This document shows, piece by piece, positions 9,062 through 17,089 of a DNA stretch of 34,033 nucleotides. This DNA is from Candidatus Crickella caballi (GTDB lineage: Bacteria > Bacillota > Clostridia > Peptostreptococcales > Anaerovoracaceae): contig JAGHUV010000041.1 of NCBI GenBank assembly GCA_018064665.1, positions 1 to 34,033 on the forward strand, given 5' to 3'. The notes beneath the pieces were generated by a model. It ran no database searches. It was not told the DNA's origin and saw only the letters and a list, made by a program, of their open reading frames with translations. How positions within the stretch are numbered: position 1 is the stretch's first letter; every line of letters begins with the position of its first letter. A program made the position numbers and the translations under genes.

Positions 9062-10276
9062 TTATTTCTTCTCTGCAGCAAGTATATGTATAGCTTTAAT
9101 AGAATTTATTATCTTCATTACGATCTCAGGATTCTCAGGGAAGCATCTGTATACGTCCTCGCCATCCTGTATGTCTATCTGTTTGCCCGGTACGAAAGGC
9201 AGTATCGGGAACTTGTGCGGCTTCTGGGAAATGCTGATTCCCGCCTCTTCGGATACAAGCTCAAGGTTTTCTCTGCTGAGCGACAGCCTGCCCGCTCCTA
9301 TTTCCTTAAACGAATGGCTATTATAATCGAGCTTCTTTATTCTAACATTACAGCTGATGGAGAATTCCTTCTCCTCAATATCCGCCTTCAGCTTGTCCAG
9401 AATTTTCCTGCTCCACTCACTAGGGAATTTAATCTCTCTGCCGAGGCCTTTTCTGTTATGAAAAATGCCATAGTCATCCGCAGTCTGCTCATATCCGCAG
9501 CAGGCGCATCTCAAAGTGTTCTTAACCTCGGAACCTTCTGCACAAACGGCATTGATGGTGAATTCTTCGCCACATTCAGGACACTGATACAGCACCTTCT
9601 CGAGTCCTTCGATATTGTTTGCGCTGTCATATTTTACAAGTGCCGACTCCTGATCCTTGTATGAGTCGAACAGGAGCGCTTCAGCTATAGCCTCTTTGAT
9701 CTTGTCATCGCCGAGAGTCTTCAGCTCTTCAGCGTCAAAGAGCTTGTATATATCCAGCGTCGTGCGGCCCTTTCGTATTCCCGAGGTCCACTTCGGGTGC
9801 ACAAAGTACATACCGCTACTGCGTGCAACATATGTGTTTACGCCAAGCTTTCTGACAAGCTTGTAGGTTGCCTCCGGAATCGGTGTCGAAGCGCCATCCT
9901 CAGTCATCATGCCCGCCGGATATATAACGAGCACCCCACCCGATTTAACAACATCAAGCATTCTCTTAACATCCTTGATGGAAGTCTGAAACTGCTGCTT
10001 CACAATAGGATTCATCCGTCTGAGAGTCGGCTGAATTATTTCAGGCATGGTATTTGCATACGCATTGCTGAGCACAAAGGTTGCCGGTCTGCGACATGCC
10101 GCGAGCATGTTTACAGGATCCATCGCACTTTCGTGATTCGCAATGACCACGCATGGGCCCTTCTCATTCTTGAGCTCGTTTCTCAGCTTCTCATTCTTGA
10201 AAACAGAGCGCGACAAAACCAGCGCGAGATTATGGAGCGCCGAATATGTTATTGCATTGGGTTTCTTATATGACAC
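9062..10276 (-). CDS. PlsC-like acyltransferase-fold protein with altered motif III and C-terminal zinc ribbon
   Basis: The N-terminal 200 residues resemble 1-acylglycerol-3-phosphate O-acyltransferases: NHESAMD gives the HX4D motif (His48, Asp53), and a later YPAGMMTEDG (119-128) aligns with the FPEGTRS block. In that block the conserved Glu is Ala121 and the TRS part is MMT, so substrate binding is likely changed or lost although the catalytic His/Asp pair remains. A treble-clef zinc ribbon follows with CxxC pairs at Cys232/235 and Cys257/260, then a C-terminal domain of about 140 residues that I do not recognise. Family PlsC proteins are usually about 200-250 residues, so 404 is long. It is soluble or peripherally bound; no clear membrane helix is seen. 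Its stop is one base before the rarA start and it lies 35 nt behind an unknown gene. Confidence 0.8.
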   Translation of the reverse strand: MSYKKPNAITYSALHNLALVLSRSVFKNEKLRNELKNEKGPCVVIANHESAMDPVNMLAACRRPATFVLSNAYANTMPEIIQPTLRRMNPIVKQQFQTSIKDVKRMLDVVKSGGVLVIYPAGMMTEDGASTPIPEATYKLVRKLGVNTYVARSSGMYFVHPKWTSGIRKGRTTLDIYKLFDAEELKTLGDDKIKEAIAEALLFDSYKDQESALVKYDSANNIEGLEKVLYQCPECGEEFTINAVCAEGSEVKNTLRCACCGYEQTADDYGIFHNRKGLGREIKFPSEWSRKILDKLKADIEEKEFSISCNVRIKKLDYNSHSFKEIGAGRLSLSRENLELVSEEAGISISQKPHKFPILPFVPGKQIDIQDGEDVYRCFPENPEIVMKIINSIKAIHILAAEKK

Positions 10277-10311
10277 TTCTTAATTTCCGTCCTGTTCTGC
10301 AAATTCTATAT

Positions 10312-11031
10312 TTACTTAACGCCGAGCAGCGCAGATATTCTGTACGCTCTCTTGACGTGTGCATCAACGTTTTCGATTCTGCTGATATACCACTCATCTG
10401 TCAGGTCTTCTTTCAGTCTGTCTGCGATGCTGTCCGGTCTGCGATGTGTAAGAATGTCAAAGGTCTTCTCATTCTTCACATTTCCCTTTATTTTATCGCA
10501 GAAGCTCTCCAGCTTCTCGGATTGCTCCTTGATTTCCCTGCCACGGAACTCTCCGCTCAGCTCAAGCCCTCTGTGAACGAAGAACGAAAAGCCGGGAACC
10601 TTTAGAATGTTGGTCCTGTAATTCATCTTATATCTTATTGTTCCTGCATACTCATGCTTTGTCTTAATGTTCATATACAGGTCATAATGCCAGAACACAT
10701 TCTTATAGTCTTCCTGAAGCAGTCTGTGATAATCATGATATTTATCGAACTGCTTGCCTTCCTTAGACCACCATTCATCAACCTCAAGCCAGGCATCCTC
10801 AACCTCGTCAAAATCGATAACCCAAGGCTCTCTTTCCTTGAAGCTCTCGTCCGGTCCCTCTACTACGACAAAGGCCTTCATTTCTTCATCGTAAATGAAC
10901 TGCGTAGCTGTGGCATATTTCTTGATGCCCCATGATCTGGTCATGTTGAAGCATTCCAGCTTCTCTCTGTTTACCTTACGTGCCGCCAATTCCTCAGCAC
11001 TCGGCGTCTTGTCCTTAGAAAAAAGCCCCAT
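10312..11031 (-). CDS. Conserved-looking protein of unknown function
   Basis: A 239-residue cytoplasmic protein that I do not recognise. It begins MGLFSKDKTPSAEELAARK, then has a beta-rich middle with many aromatic residues (FVVVEG, WVIDFDEVEDAWLEVDEWWSK, VFWHYDLYMNIKTK, YAGTIRYKMNYRT) and a charged, helical C-terminus. The pattern of short strands followed by a DFDEVEDAWLEVD segment is reminiscent of the PH-like C-terminal part of DUF4428/SHOCT-type proteins, a weak resemblance only. No signal peptide, membrane helix or Cys cluster is present. The frame is open to 11067, but GAAAGGAG sits just before the ATG at 11031, so that start is chosen. It lies between an MFS gene (57 nt away) and the PlsC-like gene (35 nt away) in the same direction, so it probably shares their transcript. 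Confidence 0.75.
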   Translation of the reverse strand: MGLFSKDKTPSAEELAARKVNREKLECFNMTRSWGIKKYATATQFIYDEEMKAFVVVEGPDESFKEREPWVIDFDEVEDAWLEVDEWWSKEGKQFDKYHDYHRLLQEDYKNVFWHYDLYMNIKTKHEYAGTIRYKMNYRTNILKVPGFSFFVHRGLELSGEFRGREIKEQSEKLESFCDKIKGNVKNEKTFDILTHRRPDSIADRLKEDLTDEWYISRIENVDAHVKRAYRISALLGVK

Positions 11032-11088
11032 AATACTCCTTTCTGCCTTATCGGCTCTTAAGCGCAATCACCTGTACAACGTTAACGA

Positions 11089-12321
11089 CTACTGTTTATC
11101 CTTCATAGTAAGCGGCAGCATGAGAAGAAGCACAACTATCACCGCAAAGGCTGCTGCCCAGATATTTGTGTTAGGAAGGAAGGACGTTGTTCCGTCATTA
11201 TTGGTAATAAGCTCCGCATTCTTAAGTACAGCAGCTCCTATTGCCGGTCCTATAAGTCCCGGTACGAATACCTGTCCTATGATACGGACACCCTGGAACT
11301 GTCCTGCTCGATTTTCCGGAATGTTGTCTCTTATGAGAGCTCCGAAGATAGACATTCCCGTAAGATATCCCGCCATCATCAGAAGCGATCCGATGAACAC
11401 AGGAATCATAGTTCTTGTGAAATACAGAATAGCGTAGCCTGCAAGAAGCATTCCTCCGCATGGAATAATGCCCGCCATAAAGCCCCTGCTGTCATAAAGC
11501 CTTCCGTAGAAGACGGTTATAACTGCAGCCAGCAGAATTGCCGGCGCCATAATCAGCACATAGTTGCTCATCTTTAGCGTCTGCTCATAATAGATAATCA
11601 GATAAGGCATGAATATCTGAATAGAGATTCCGAATATTGCGAAGTTCAGCAGTCCAAGATAGAGTCTCTTGTTCTCGCGTGCTACCGACGGTCTGAAGCT
11701 GTACGCAAGTGTTTCAGCAAAGCCGGCTTCGGCCTTCTTCAGGTCCGAAGCATCCTCGATAATAAACCATCCAAGAACTCCTATCAGGGTCGTTCCGACA
11801 CCGATAATATAGTAAATCTTTGTCCATGCTTCGGATGTATCCAGGTTGAAGCTCATGAATCCGCCGAAAACGATAAGTATGGCAACAAGCGGCATCATGG
11901 AATTTACACCCTCGATCCTGCCTCTGTTGGTCTCATCGCCTCTGTCTGTCAGCCATGCATTGTAAGCTGCATCGTTGGCAGTGGATCCGAAATAGGTCAT
12001 AACGCAGTCCATAACAATGGTCATCAGCACGCTCTTAATGTATGCAAAGCTGATTATGCTTATTCCCCAGATAATATAGCCGATGCTCATGAAAGCCTTA
12101 CGCTTTCCGACCTTGTCGGACACGGCTCCCATAATGATAGTTGTGAGCGCTGCAGTCACTGCCGAAGCCATAACCATGGCAGAGATGTCAGCTGCACTTG
12201 CGTGAAACATCTTATAGATGAATACGTTGAAGTACATGTTCTCAACTACCCATGCAACCTGGCCCATCAGACCGAAAATCAGCATTGATATCCAGAATTT
12301 TCTTCCCAGTTTAGTTTGCAT
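11089..12321 (-). CDS. MFS transporter
   Basis: A 410-residue, roughly 12-helix major facilitator permease. The loop between helices 2 and 3 carries GAVSDKVGKRK, a typical MFS signature, and NRGRIEGV plus NRAGQFQGVR mark cytoplasmic loops at equivalent places in each half. The combination of short loops and TDRGDETNRGRIEGVNS recalls the glycoside/cation (GPH/SLC45-like) branch, but the substrate cannot be read. The ATG at 12319-12321 has AAGGAG six bases upstream. This start region, including ribosome binding site and ATG, is a tandem copy of the 34 bp immediately upstream (12301-12368), so a 14-codon leader ORF precedes and overlaps it. It follows the ABC-GNAT gene by 33 nt. Confidence 0.88.
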   Translation of the reverse strand: MQTKLGRKFWISMLIFGLMGQVAWVVENMYFNVFIYKMFHASAADISAMVMASAVTAALTTIIMGAVSDKVGKRKAFMSIGYIIWGISIISFAYIKSVLMTIVMDCVMTYFGSTANDAAYNAWLTDRGDETNRGRIEGVNSMMPLVAILIVFGGFMSFNLDTSEAWTKIYYIIGVGTTLIGVLGWFIIEDASDLKKAEAGFAETLAYSFRPSVARENKRLYLGLLNFAIFGISIQIFMPYLIIYYEQTLKMSNYVLIMAPAILLAAVITVFYGRLYDSRGFMAGIIPCGGMLLAGYAILYFTRTMIPVFIGSLLMMAGYLTGMSIFGALIRDNIPENRAGQFQGVRIIGQVFVPGLIGPAIGAAVLKNAELITNNDGTTSFLPNTNIWAAAFAVIVVLLLMLPLTMKDKQ

Positions 12322-12368
12322 TATATGCTCCTTGTCTTCCCGGTTTAGTCTGCATTATATGCTCCTTG
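12301..12368. repeat. 34-bp tandem direct duplication (two copies, two mismatches)
   Basis: Copy 1 is 12301-12334 and copy 2 is 12335-12368, directly abutting. They differ only at the 8th base (a/g) and the 16th base (t/c). Each copy holds TGCATTATATGCTCCTTG, the reverse complement of an AAGGAG ribosome binding site plus ATG. Copy 2 also contains the end of the ABC-GNAT gene; copy 1 contains the real MFS start. Confidence 0.95.
12311..12355 (-). CDS. 14-codon leader ORF created by the 34-bp duplication
   Basis: On the minus strand an ATG at 12353-12355 overlaps the last base of the ABC-GNAT stop codon (TAATG) and has AAGGAG at the normal distance. It reads 14 codons, starting MQTKPGR like the MQTKLGR of the downstream MFS protein, and then stops at 12311-12313, ten bases inside the MFS gene in another frame. 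It looks like the ancestral MFS start, disconnected by a duplication whose length is not a multiple of three. Whether it is translated, or affects MFS translation by coupling, is inference. Confidence 0.5.
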   Translation of the reverse strand: MQTKPGRQGAYNAN

Positions 12369-14712
12369 CCAAAGTGATTACTGTGTATCCGCTCTCCTGT
12401 TTTTCCTCTCCGGTAGGCTTGAAGCCCTGGCTCTGCCAGAACTTGAGAGCTTCTGTATTCTCCTTAATGCATCCGAGCGAGAGATAGTCATAACCACCTG
12501 CTTTCATTGCCGCTCGAACATCGGCGATTATGCCGGAACCGATTCCGCGGCCCTGCATTTCTCCGTCTACCATGAACCATCCGATGAACGCATCATCGCT
12601 CTCAGGATATCCGGTTATCAGATCCATTACAGCAACCAGAACATCGTCCTTGTTGTAGAAGCCGACGAAATTCTTGTCGTTCTTCCCTGCACCCTCAGGC
12701 ACCTCGGAGATGATTTCCGTGAGACTTTCTACAGTCGGCACGGATCTTATTGTCTCATAATACCTGATATTCGATTTGGCCAGTCTGTAAACAGGCGAAA
12801 TCTCCGACTTGGTCAGTCTCTCTGCTCTGTACTCAGTTGACAGCGCCGCCAGATTGATGGATGACTCTTCGCCCTGTCCTTCTTCGTAATCGATTGCCTG
12901 TCTGAACTGTGTTTCGTAAAGCTCTTTGTATGTACCGCCGATTGCAAGAAGCTCCTCATGAGTTCCCTGCTCAGCAATTACTCCATCCTTAACTACAAGA
13001 ATCTGATCTGCCTGCAGTATTGTCGACAGTCTGTGAGCGATTACCAGCGAGGTCCTGCCCTCCATCATCTGTGCCAAAGCGTCCTGGATGGAATTCTCCG
13101 AAATCGAATCGAGTGCGGATGTAGCTTCATCGAGAATAAGTATCTTAGGGTTTTTCAGTATTACACGCGCAAGCGACAATCTCTGCTTCTCTCCTCCGGA
13201 GAGCTTAAGACCTCTGTTACCTACCTGTGTATTAAATCCGTCAGGCTGTCCCTGTATGAAATCGTAGATGTTGGCGATTTTGCACGCATCAATTACATCA
13301 TCCATAGTAGCCTTTTCATTGGCATATTTCAGATTGTCCAGTATGGTGCCGTTGAACAGATAAGTTTCCTGTGTTACAACACCTATGCACTGTCTCAGAT
13401 ACTCAAGGTCAAAGTCTCTGACATCGACACCTGCAATCGTGACTCTTCCCGCATTGACGTCATACAGTCTCGGGATGAGATTAACAACTGTCGATTTGCC
13501 GGAGCCGGACGGTCCGACGATGGCATACATTTTGACTCCCGGTACCTCGAAGTTAACATCGGTCAGAATAGGGTTGTCCTCATTGTAGCTGAATGCGACA
13601 TTCTCATATCTGATAGCTTTGTTATCAACATCAGGCTTCTTGCCGTTTTCCGGCGAGGTGATCGTATTCCTGCGGTCAAAATAATCGAAGATTCTCGTGA
13701 ACAGCGCCAGCGAGCGGGTAAAGTCGACCGAAACATTCATGAGCGACTCCACCGGACGGTAAAGTCTGTTGATGAGTGCAACTGTAGCTGTAATCGTTCC
13801 GACGGTGAGTGTCGGGTCGATGTTCATGATAATGAAGTAGCCGCCTGCAAAGTAAATCAGCAGAGGTCCGAGCTGTGTGAACATTCCCATTACAACTCTG
13901 AAAACCTGTCCCGAACGCTGCTCCTTAAGATTCAGATCTGTTACTTCCTTGTTGATAGTTACGAAATCGTCATATTCCTTCTTCTCGCGAGTGAATATCT
14001 TGACCAGCATTGAGCCGCTGACGGAGAGCGTCTCGTCTATCTTCTGATTGAGCTCGTCCGATTTGGCCTGACTTTCATTGAGATACTTCCATCTCGTCTT
14101 GCCGGCTGAACGTGTCGGAATAACCAGAAGCGGAATAACAACAATGCCTACGATTGCAAGCTGCCAGCTCATTGTGAAGAGCGCAACCAGAGTCGTGACT
14201 ATTGTTGCTATGTTACTTACGATATTGGAAAGCGTGCCGCTTATAACCGAGCTGACACCGCTTATGTCTGTGTTCATGCGTGTGATGATGTCGCCCTGCT
14301 TCTCTGTTGTGAAGAAGGAGTGCGGCATATACTGCAGATGCTTATACATCTGATTGCGCATGTCAAAGATGATGCGTTGAGCTATCCACGCATTGATATA
14401 ATTCTCAATTACACCAACAAGCTGACTGACCGTCAGTGCTCCAAAGGCTGCAAGCAGAAGCTTGATAAGGAGCTCCATGTTCTTGCCTACAAGCGCTTCA
14501 TCGACGATCTTTCCTGTGATGATCGATGGAAGCAGACCTACTGTTGCAGAGAGCAGTATCGTAATAAATACGAAAACAAACTGCACCCAATACGGCTTCA
14601 GATAGGACATTATCCTTGTCAGCAGCTCTTTGGTTACTTTAGGCATACTCTGCTTCTCCTCTTCAGTGAGGAAATGCACAGGTCCACCCATTCTTCCTCC
14701 GGGACCTGCCAT
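12355..14712 (-). CDS. ABC exporter half-transporter fused to a C-terminal GNAT acetyltransferase domain
   Basis: A 785-residue fusion. After a Gly/Met-rich start come six membrane helices of a type-I ABC exporter (about residues 40-330), then a nucleotide-binding domain with Walker A GPSGSGKST (400-408), signature LSGGEKQR, Walker B ILILDEATSALD and the H-loop IAHRLSTI. The exporter is complete and normally ends near residue 615. A separate GNAT domain then runs from about residue 628 to the end (12358-12831), with acetyl-CoA-binding QGRGIG (720-725), YLSLGCIKENTEALKFWQSQGF and a closing beta strand. No stop, frameshift or internal Met marks the junction. The export substrate is unknown; many homologues are lipid or drug exporters acting as dimers. 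GGAGAAG precedes the ATG, one base after the small-protein stop. Confidence 0.92.
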   Translation of the reverse strand: MAGPGGRMGGPVHFLTEEEKQSMPKVTKELLTRIMSYLKPYWVQFVFVFITILLSATVGLLPSIITGKIVDEALVGKNMELLIKLLLAAFGALTVSQLVGVIENYINAWIAQRIIFDMRNQMYKHLQYMPHSFFTTEKQGDIITRMNTDISGVSSVISGTLSNIVSNIATIVTTLVALFTMSWQLAIVGIVVIPLLVIPTRSAGKTRWKYLNESQAKSDELNQKIDETLSVSGSMLVKIFTREKKEYDDFVTINKEVTDLNLKEQRSGQVFRVVMGMFTQLGPLLIYFAGGYFIIMNIDPTLTVGTITATVALINRLYRPVESLMNVSVDFTRSLALFTRIFDYFDRRNTITSPENGKKPDVDNKAIRYENVAFSYNEDNPILTDVNFEVPGVKMYAIVGPSGSGKSTVVNLIPRLYDVNAGRVTIAGVDVRDFDLEYLRQCIGVVTQETYLFNGTILDNLKYANEKATMDDVIDACKIANIYDFIQGQPDGFNTQVGNRGLKLSGGEKQRLSLARVILKNPKILILDEATSALDSISENSIQDALAQMMEGRTSLVIAHRLSTILQADQILVVKDGVIAEQGTHEELLAIGGTYKELYETQFRQAIDYEEGQGEESSINLAALSTEYRAERLTKSEISPVYRLAKSNIRYYETIRSVPTVESLTEIISEVPEGAGKNDKNFVGFYNKDDVLVAVMDLITGYPESDDAFIGWFMVDGEMQGRGIGSGIIADVRAAMKAGGYDYLSLGCIKENTEALKFWQSQGFKPTGEEKQESGYTVITLARSI

Positions 14713-14713
14713 A

Positions 14714-14872
14714 TTACTTCTCCAGCTTCTTAATTATTTCTTTTCTTGATTCAGGAAAGATCAGGCTGAGCACTGCCAGTGATGTAATAACGCCAAAGCC
14801 TGCGCCGATTCCCTGTGCGGTTCTTCTCTGCTTATCTCTTCTGATAATCTTCTGCATTCTCTTCTCGTTCAT
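14714..14872 (-). CDS. 52-residue single-helix membrane protein
   Basis: A small ORF with AGAGGTG at a normal distance before its ATG (14870-14872). The N-terminal 20 residues are strongly basic (KRMQKIIRRDKQRR), followed by one hydrophobic stretch (about residues 21-39, GIGAGFGVITSLAVLSLIF) and a charged tail (SRKEIIKKLEK). The layout suggests a helix with a positive cytoplasmic N-terminus. It lies 12 nt after the glycerophosphodiesterase gene, and its stop is one base from the ATG of the ABC-GNAT gene (TAATATG), whose ribosome binding site lies in its last codons. That tight packing supports a real gene; possible roles are a transporter subunit or a translational coupler. I do not recognise the family. 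Confidence 0.7.
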   Translation of the reverse strand: MNEKRMQKIIRRDKQRRTAQGIGAGFGVITSLAVLSLIFPESRKEIIKKLEK

Positions 14873-14884
14873 GGTTTCACCTCT

Positions 14885-15649
14885 TTATAAATCTGTGTTG
14901 GGGTTAAACTTTTCAAAAATTATCGAGCAGCCCATTCTCTGAGCCACCTTAAAGGCTCTTGGTGTGCGTACCGTCCAGACCGCTTTGCCCACGTCCTTAT
15001 TCTTAAAGGCCCTCTTCAGACTAGGCATATCCTTATCTGCAAATCTGAATGCAATGAAATCCGGCTTGTTCAATCTGTTATATGGCATCGCAGCAAGAAT
15101 TGCGCCCTGATATTTAGGCATCTTCATGTCGTGCACCACATAATTCTGAATAAGCTGGCCTCTTGTAAGCTCAGGTCTCTGTCTTTTCAGCTCAAAGACT
15201 GCTCTCGGGTCAAAGCTCTCGAGCACGAATTCTCCGTCAAAGCTGTCGAGTCTGTCCGTCACTGCTTTGACGAGCTCCCTGTGGTTTCCTCTGTCGACCT
15301 TGAGTTCGATGAGAAGCTGCATAACAGAGCCGTCCTCTCGTCTCACTCCGTCATATACCGCAAGCACCTCATCAAATGTAGGAATGTACTCGTCAGTTCC
15401 TTCTAGTCTCAGCTTTCTGAGTTCAGTAAGTGTATAGTCTTCTATCTTTCCGATCACTCCGGTCTCTCTTTCCAGCTCCTCGTCGTGGAAAACGACCAGA
15501 GATCCGTCTGCAATCATATGCACGTCAAACTCAGACCCGAAGCCGTTCTCTACTGCTCTTCTGAAAGCAGGCAGCGAATTCTCCGGAATCTGCGGCTTGT
15601 CGTGGAATCCTCTATGTGCGTATATCTTGCTTAATTTAGTCTTAGTCAT
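14885..15649 (-). CDS. Glycerophosphodiester phosphodiesterase (GDPD, cytoplasmic)
   Basis: This enzyme splits glycerophosphodiesters to sn-glycerol-3-phosphate and an alcohol. The 254-residue protein has the GDPD signature: HRGFHD and PENSLPAF near the N-terminus (His12, Arg13), metal-binding EFDVH (Glu40, Asp42), the second His in VVFHDEE (His55), IELKV for the next metal ligand and a C-terminal VWTVRTPR where the family has W-T/V-N. No signal peptide is present, so it acts inside the cell. The frame is open to 15697, but the ATG at 15647-15649 has GAGG upstream and gives the normal N-terminus; it overlaps the MFS stop by 8 nt (ATGACTAA). Coupling to a transporter suggests that carrier brings in the diester or a related solute, which is inference. 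Confidence 0.92.
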   Translation of the reverse strand: MTKTKLSKIYAHRGFHDKPQIPENSLPAFRRAVENGFGSEFDVHMIADGSLVVFHDEELERETGVIGKIEDYTLTELRKLRLEGTDEYIPTFDEVLAVYDGVRREDGSVMQLLIELKVDRGNHRELVKAVTDRLDSFDGEFVLESFDPRAVFELKRQRPELTRGQLIQNYVVHDMKMPKYQGAILAAMPYNRLNKPDFIAFRFADKDMPSLKRAFKNKDVGKAVWTVRTPRAFKVAQRMGCSIIFEKFNPNTDL

Positions 15650-16976
15650 CCATATCCTCAAATGCCTCAAGGCCCTTCTTAGCTTCAGGCGCGGCATCTC
15701 CGTGCTTAACGAAAATCATAGTTACAAAGCTGGCTGCAACGAATAATGCTGCATAAGGGAACAGCACCTTATAGCTTACATTTCTCATAAGGAAGCCTGC
15801 GAGTACAGGTGTGAGAACCTGTGCTGCCATTGACGCTGTATAGTAATATCCTGTGAATTTTCCGATATCAGAGCCTCTGCACATTTCAACTACCATCGGC
15901 AGTGAGTTTACATTGATTGCCGCCCACGCAAAGCCTACGAGCGCAAATACGATGAACATCACAACGTTGATGCTGTTGAAGCTTGTTGTAAGGAAGTATC
16001 CGAGCAGGAAGCAGATTGCCAGCATGACAACACCGATCTGAATCGTCTTCTTACGTCCGATTCTCTGTGCAATATTTCCGATAGGGATGTATGAAACGAT
16101 AGCTCCGGCTGTTGCAATAAGTAAGCAGGTCGAAGCTCCGCCAAGTCCCTGTCCCATAACCTGATCTACATAGGTTGTGAACCAGGTTGTAACTCCGTTG
16201 TATCCGATGAACCACAGCGCGATCGACGCAAGCAGGAAGCCGAGACTCTTCTTAACAGGCGCAGGAAGGACTTCATTGCCGCTTCCGTCATCCTCTGCAA
16301 GGTTCCACTCAGGATGCTCTGCCTCAAGCGCACGATTCTCCTCGGTCAGCTTTGGCTCGTTTGTAGTAATGACAAGCAGAACGATCGAAACGATCATAAT
16401 AGCTGCAATAACCAGGAAGAGTGGTCTGTAATTAACATGCTCAACGCCCTGCACCTTGGAGTTCGGATACATAACAGCCGCTACCGCAAGATAAAGAATT
16501 CCGCCGACAGCACCCATCAGATTGATGATGGCATTTGCCTTGGAACGCAGTGGCTTTGGCGTAACATCCGGCATCAGAGCTACAGCAGGTGATCTGTAGG
16601 TTCCCATTGCAACAAGCAGCAGTCCGAGTACGACTACAAAGCCGACGAGCTTTCCTGTTGAAGGCGCCTGAAAGTAACCGTTATCGAGGCTAGGAAGCAC
16701 CAGCAATGCTGCAACCGCACAGATCGTGCCGATTACGATATACGGCATTCTCTTGCCAAAGCGTGTATTTGTTCTATCCGAGAGGCTTCCGAAGAACGGG
16801 AGCAGGAAGAGCGCCAGCACATTGTCCGCCGCCATGATAGCGCCCGAGAAAGTCTCGTTCAGGTGGAAGGTTTTGGTCAGAATGAGCGGAATTACATTGT
16901 CATACATCTGCCAGAAAGCGCAGATAGACAGAAACGCAAGTCCGACCAATACGGTTCGCTTGTTGTTCAGTTTCAT
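15642..16976 (-). CDS. MFS transporter (SLC45/GPH-like)
   Basis: A 444-residue, 12-helix permease. SDRTNTRFGKRMPYI between helices 2 and 3 is the signature loop of the SLC45/glycoside-cation symporter type, and the N-terminus (FWQMYDNVIPLILTKTF) resembles the same group. There is an acidic central loop (ENRALEAEHPEWNLAEDD) between the halves and an acidic C-terminus (EAFEDMDD). Those relatives carry sugars, but here the gene overlaps a glycerophosphodiesterase by 8 nt, so a glycerol-phosphate-type compound is also possible. AAAAAGGAGC precedes the ATG. The gap upstream holds three degenerate 33-bp tandem repeats (16992-17089). Confidence 0.88.
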   Translation of the reverse strand: MKLNNKRTVLVGLAFLSICAFWQMYDNVIPLILTKTFHLNETFSGAIMAADNVLALFLLPFFGSLSDRTNTRFGKRMPYIVIGTICAVAALLVLPSLDNGYFQAPSTGKLVGFVVVLGLLLVAMGTYRSPAVALMPDVTPKPLRSKANAIINLMGAVGGILYLAVAAVMYPNSKVQGVEHVNYRPLFLVIAAIMIVSIVLLVITTNEPKLTEENRALEAEHPEWNLAEDDGSGNEVLPAPVKKSLGFLLASIALWFIGYNGVTTWFTTYVDQVMGQGLGGASTCLLIATAGAIVSYIPIGNIAQRIGRKKTIQIGVVMLAICFLLGYFLTTSFNSINVVMFIVFALVGFAWAAINVNSLPMVVEMCRGSDIGKFTGYYYTASMAAQVLTPVLAGFLMRNVSYKVLFPYAALFVAASFVTMIFVKHGDAAPEAKKGLEAFEDMDD

Positions 16977-16991
16977 ACTTTGCTCCTTTTT

Positions 16992-17089
16992 AATAACGGC
17001 TATATATCGAATCGTGTCTAATCTAATAACGACTTGTATCGAATCATATCCAGTTCAATAACAGTCCTTTATAAAATTATGTCCAAGCT
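16992..17089. repeat. Three degenerate ~33-bp tandem repeats before the MFS gene
   Basis: Units at 16992-17024, 17025-17056 and 17057-17089 each start AATAAC and share a core near TATCGAATC(A/G)T(A/G)TC; unit 3 is the most diverged (TATAAAATTATGTCC). The array fills nearly all of the 111-nt gap between the HAD and MFS genes and touches the HAD stop codon. The period is about three helical turns. Confidence 0.65.

Noticed and set aside
12301-12368. The 34-bp direct repeat as insertion-sequence ends or target-site duplication
   Set aside because: The copies abut with nothing between them, are not inverted, and no transposase is nearby.
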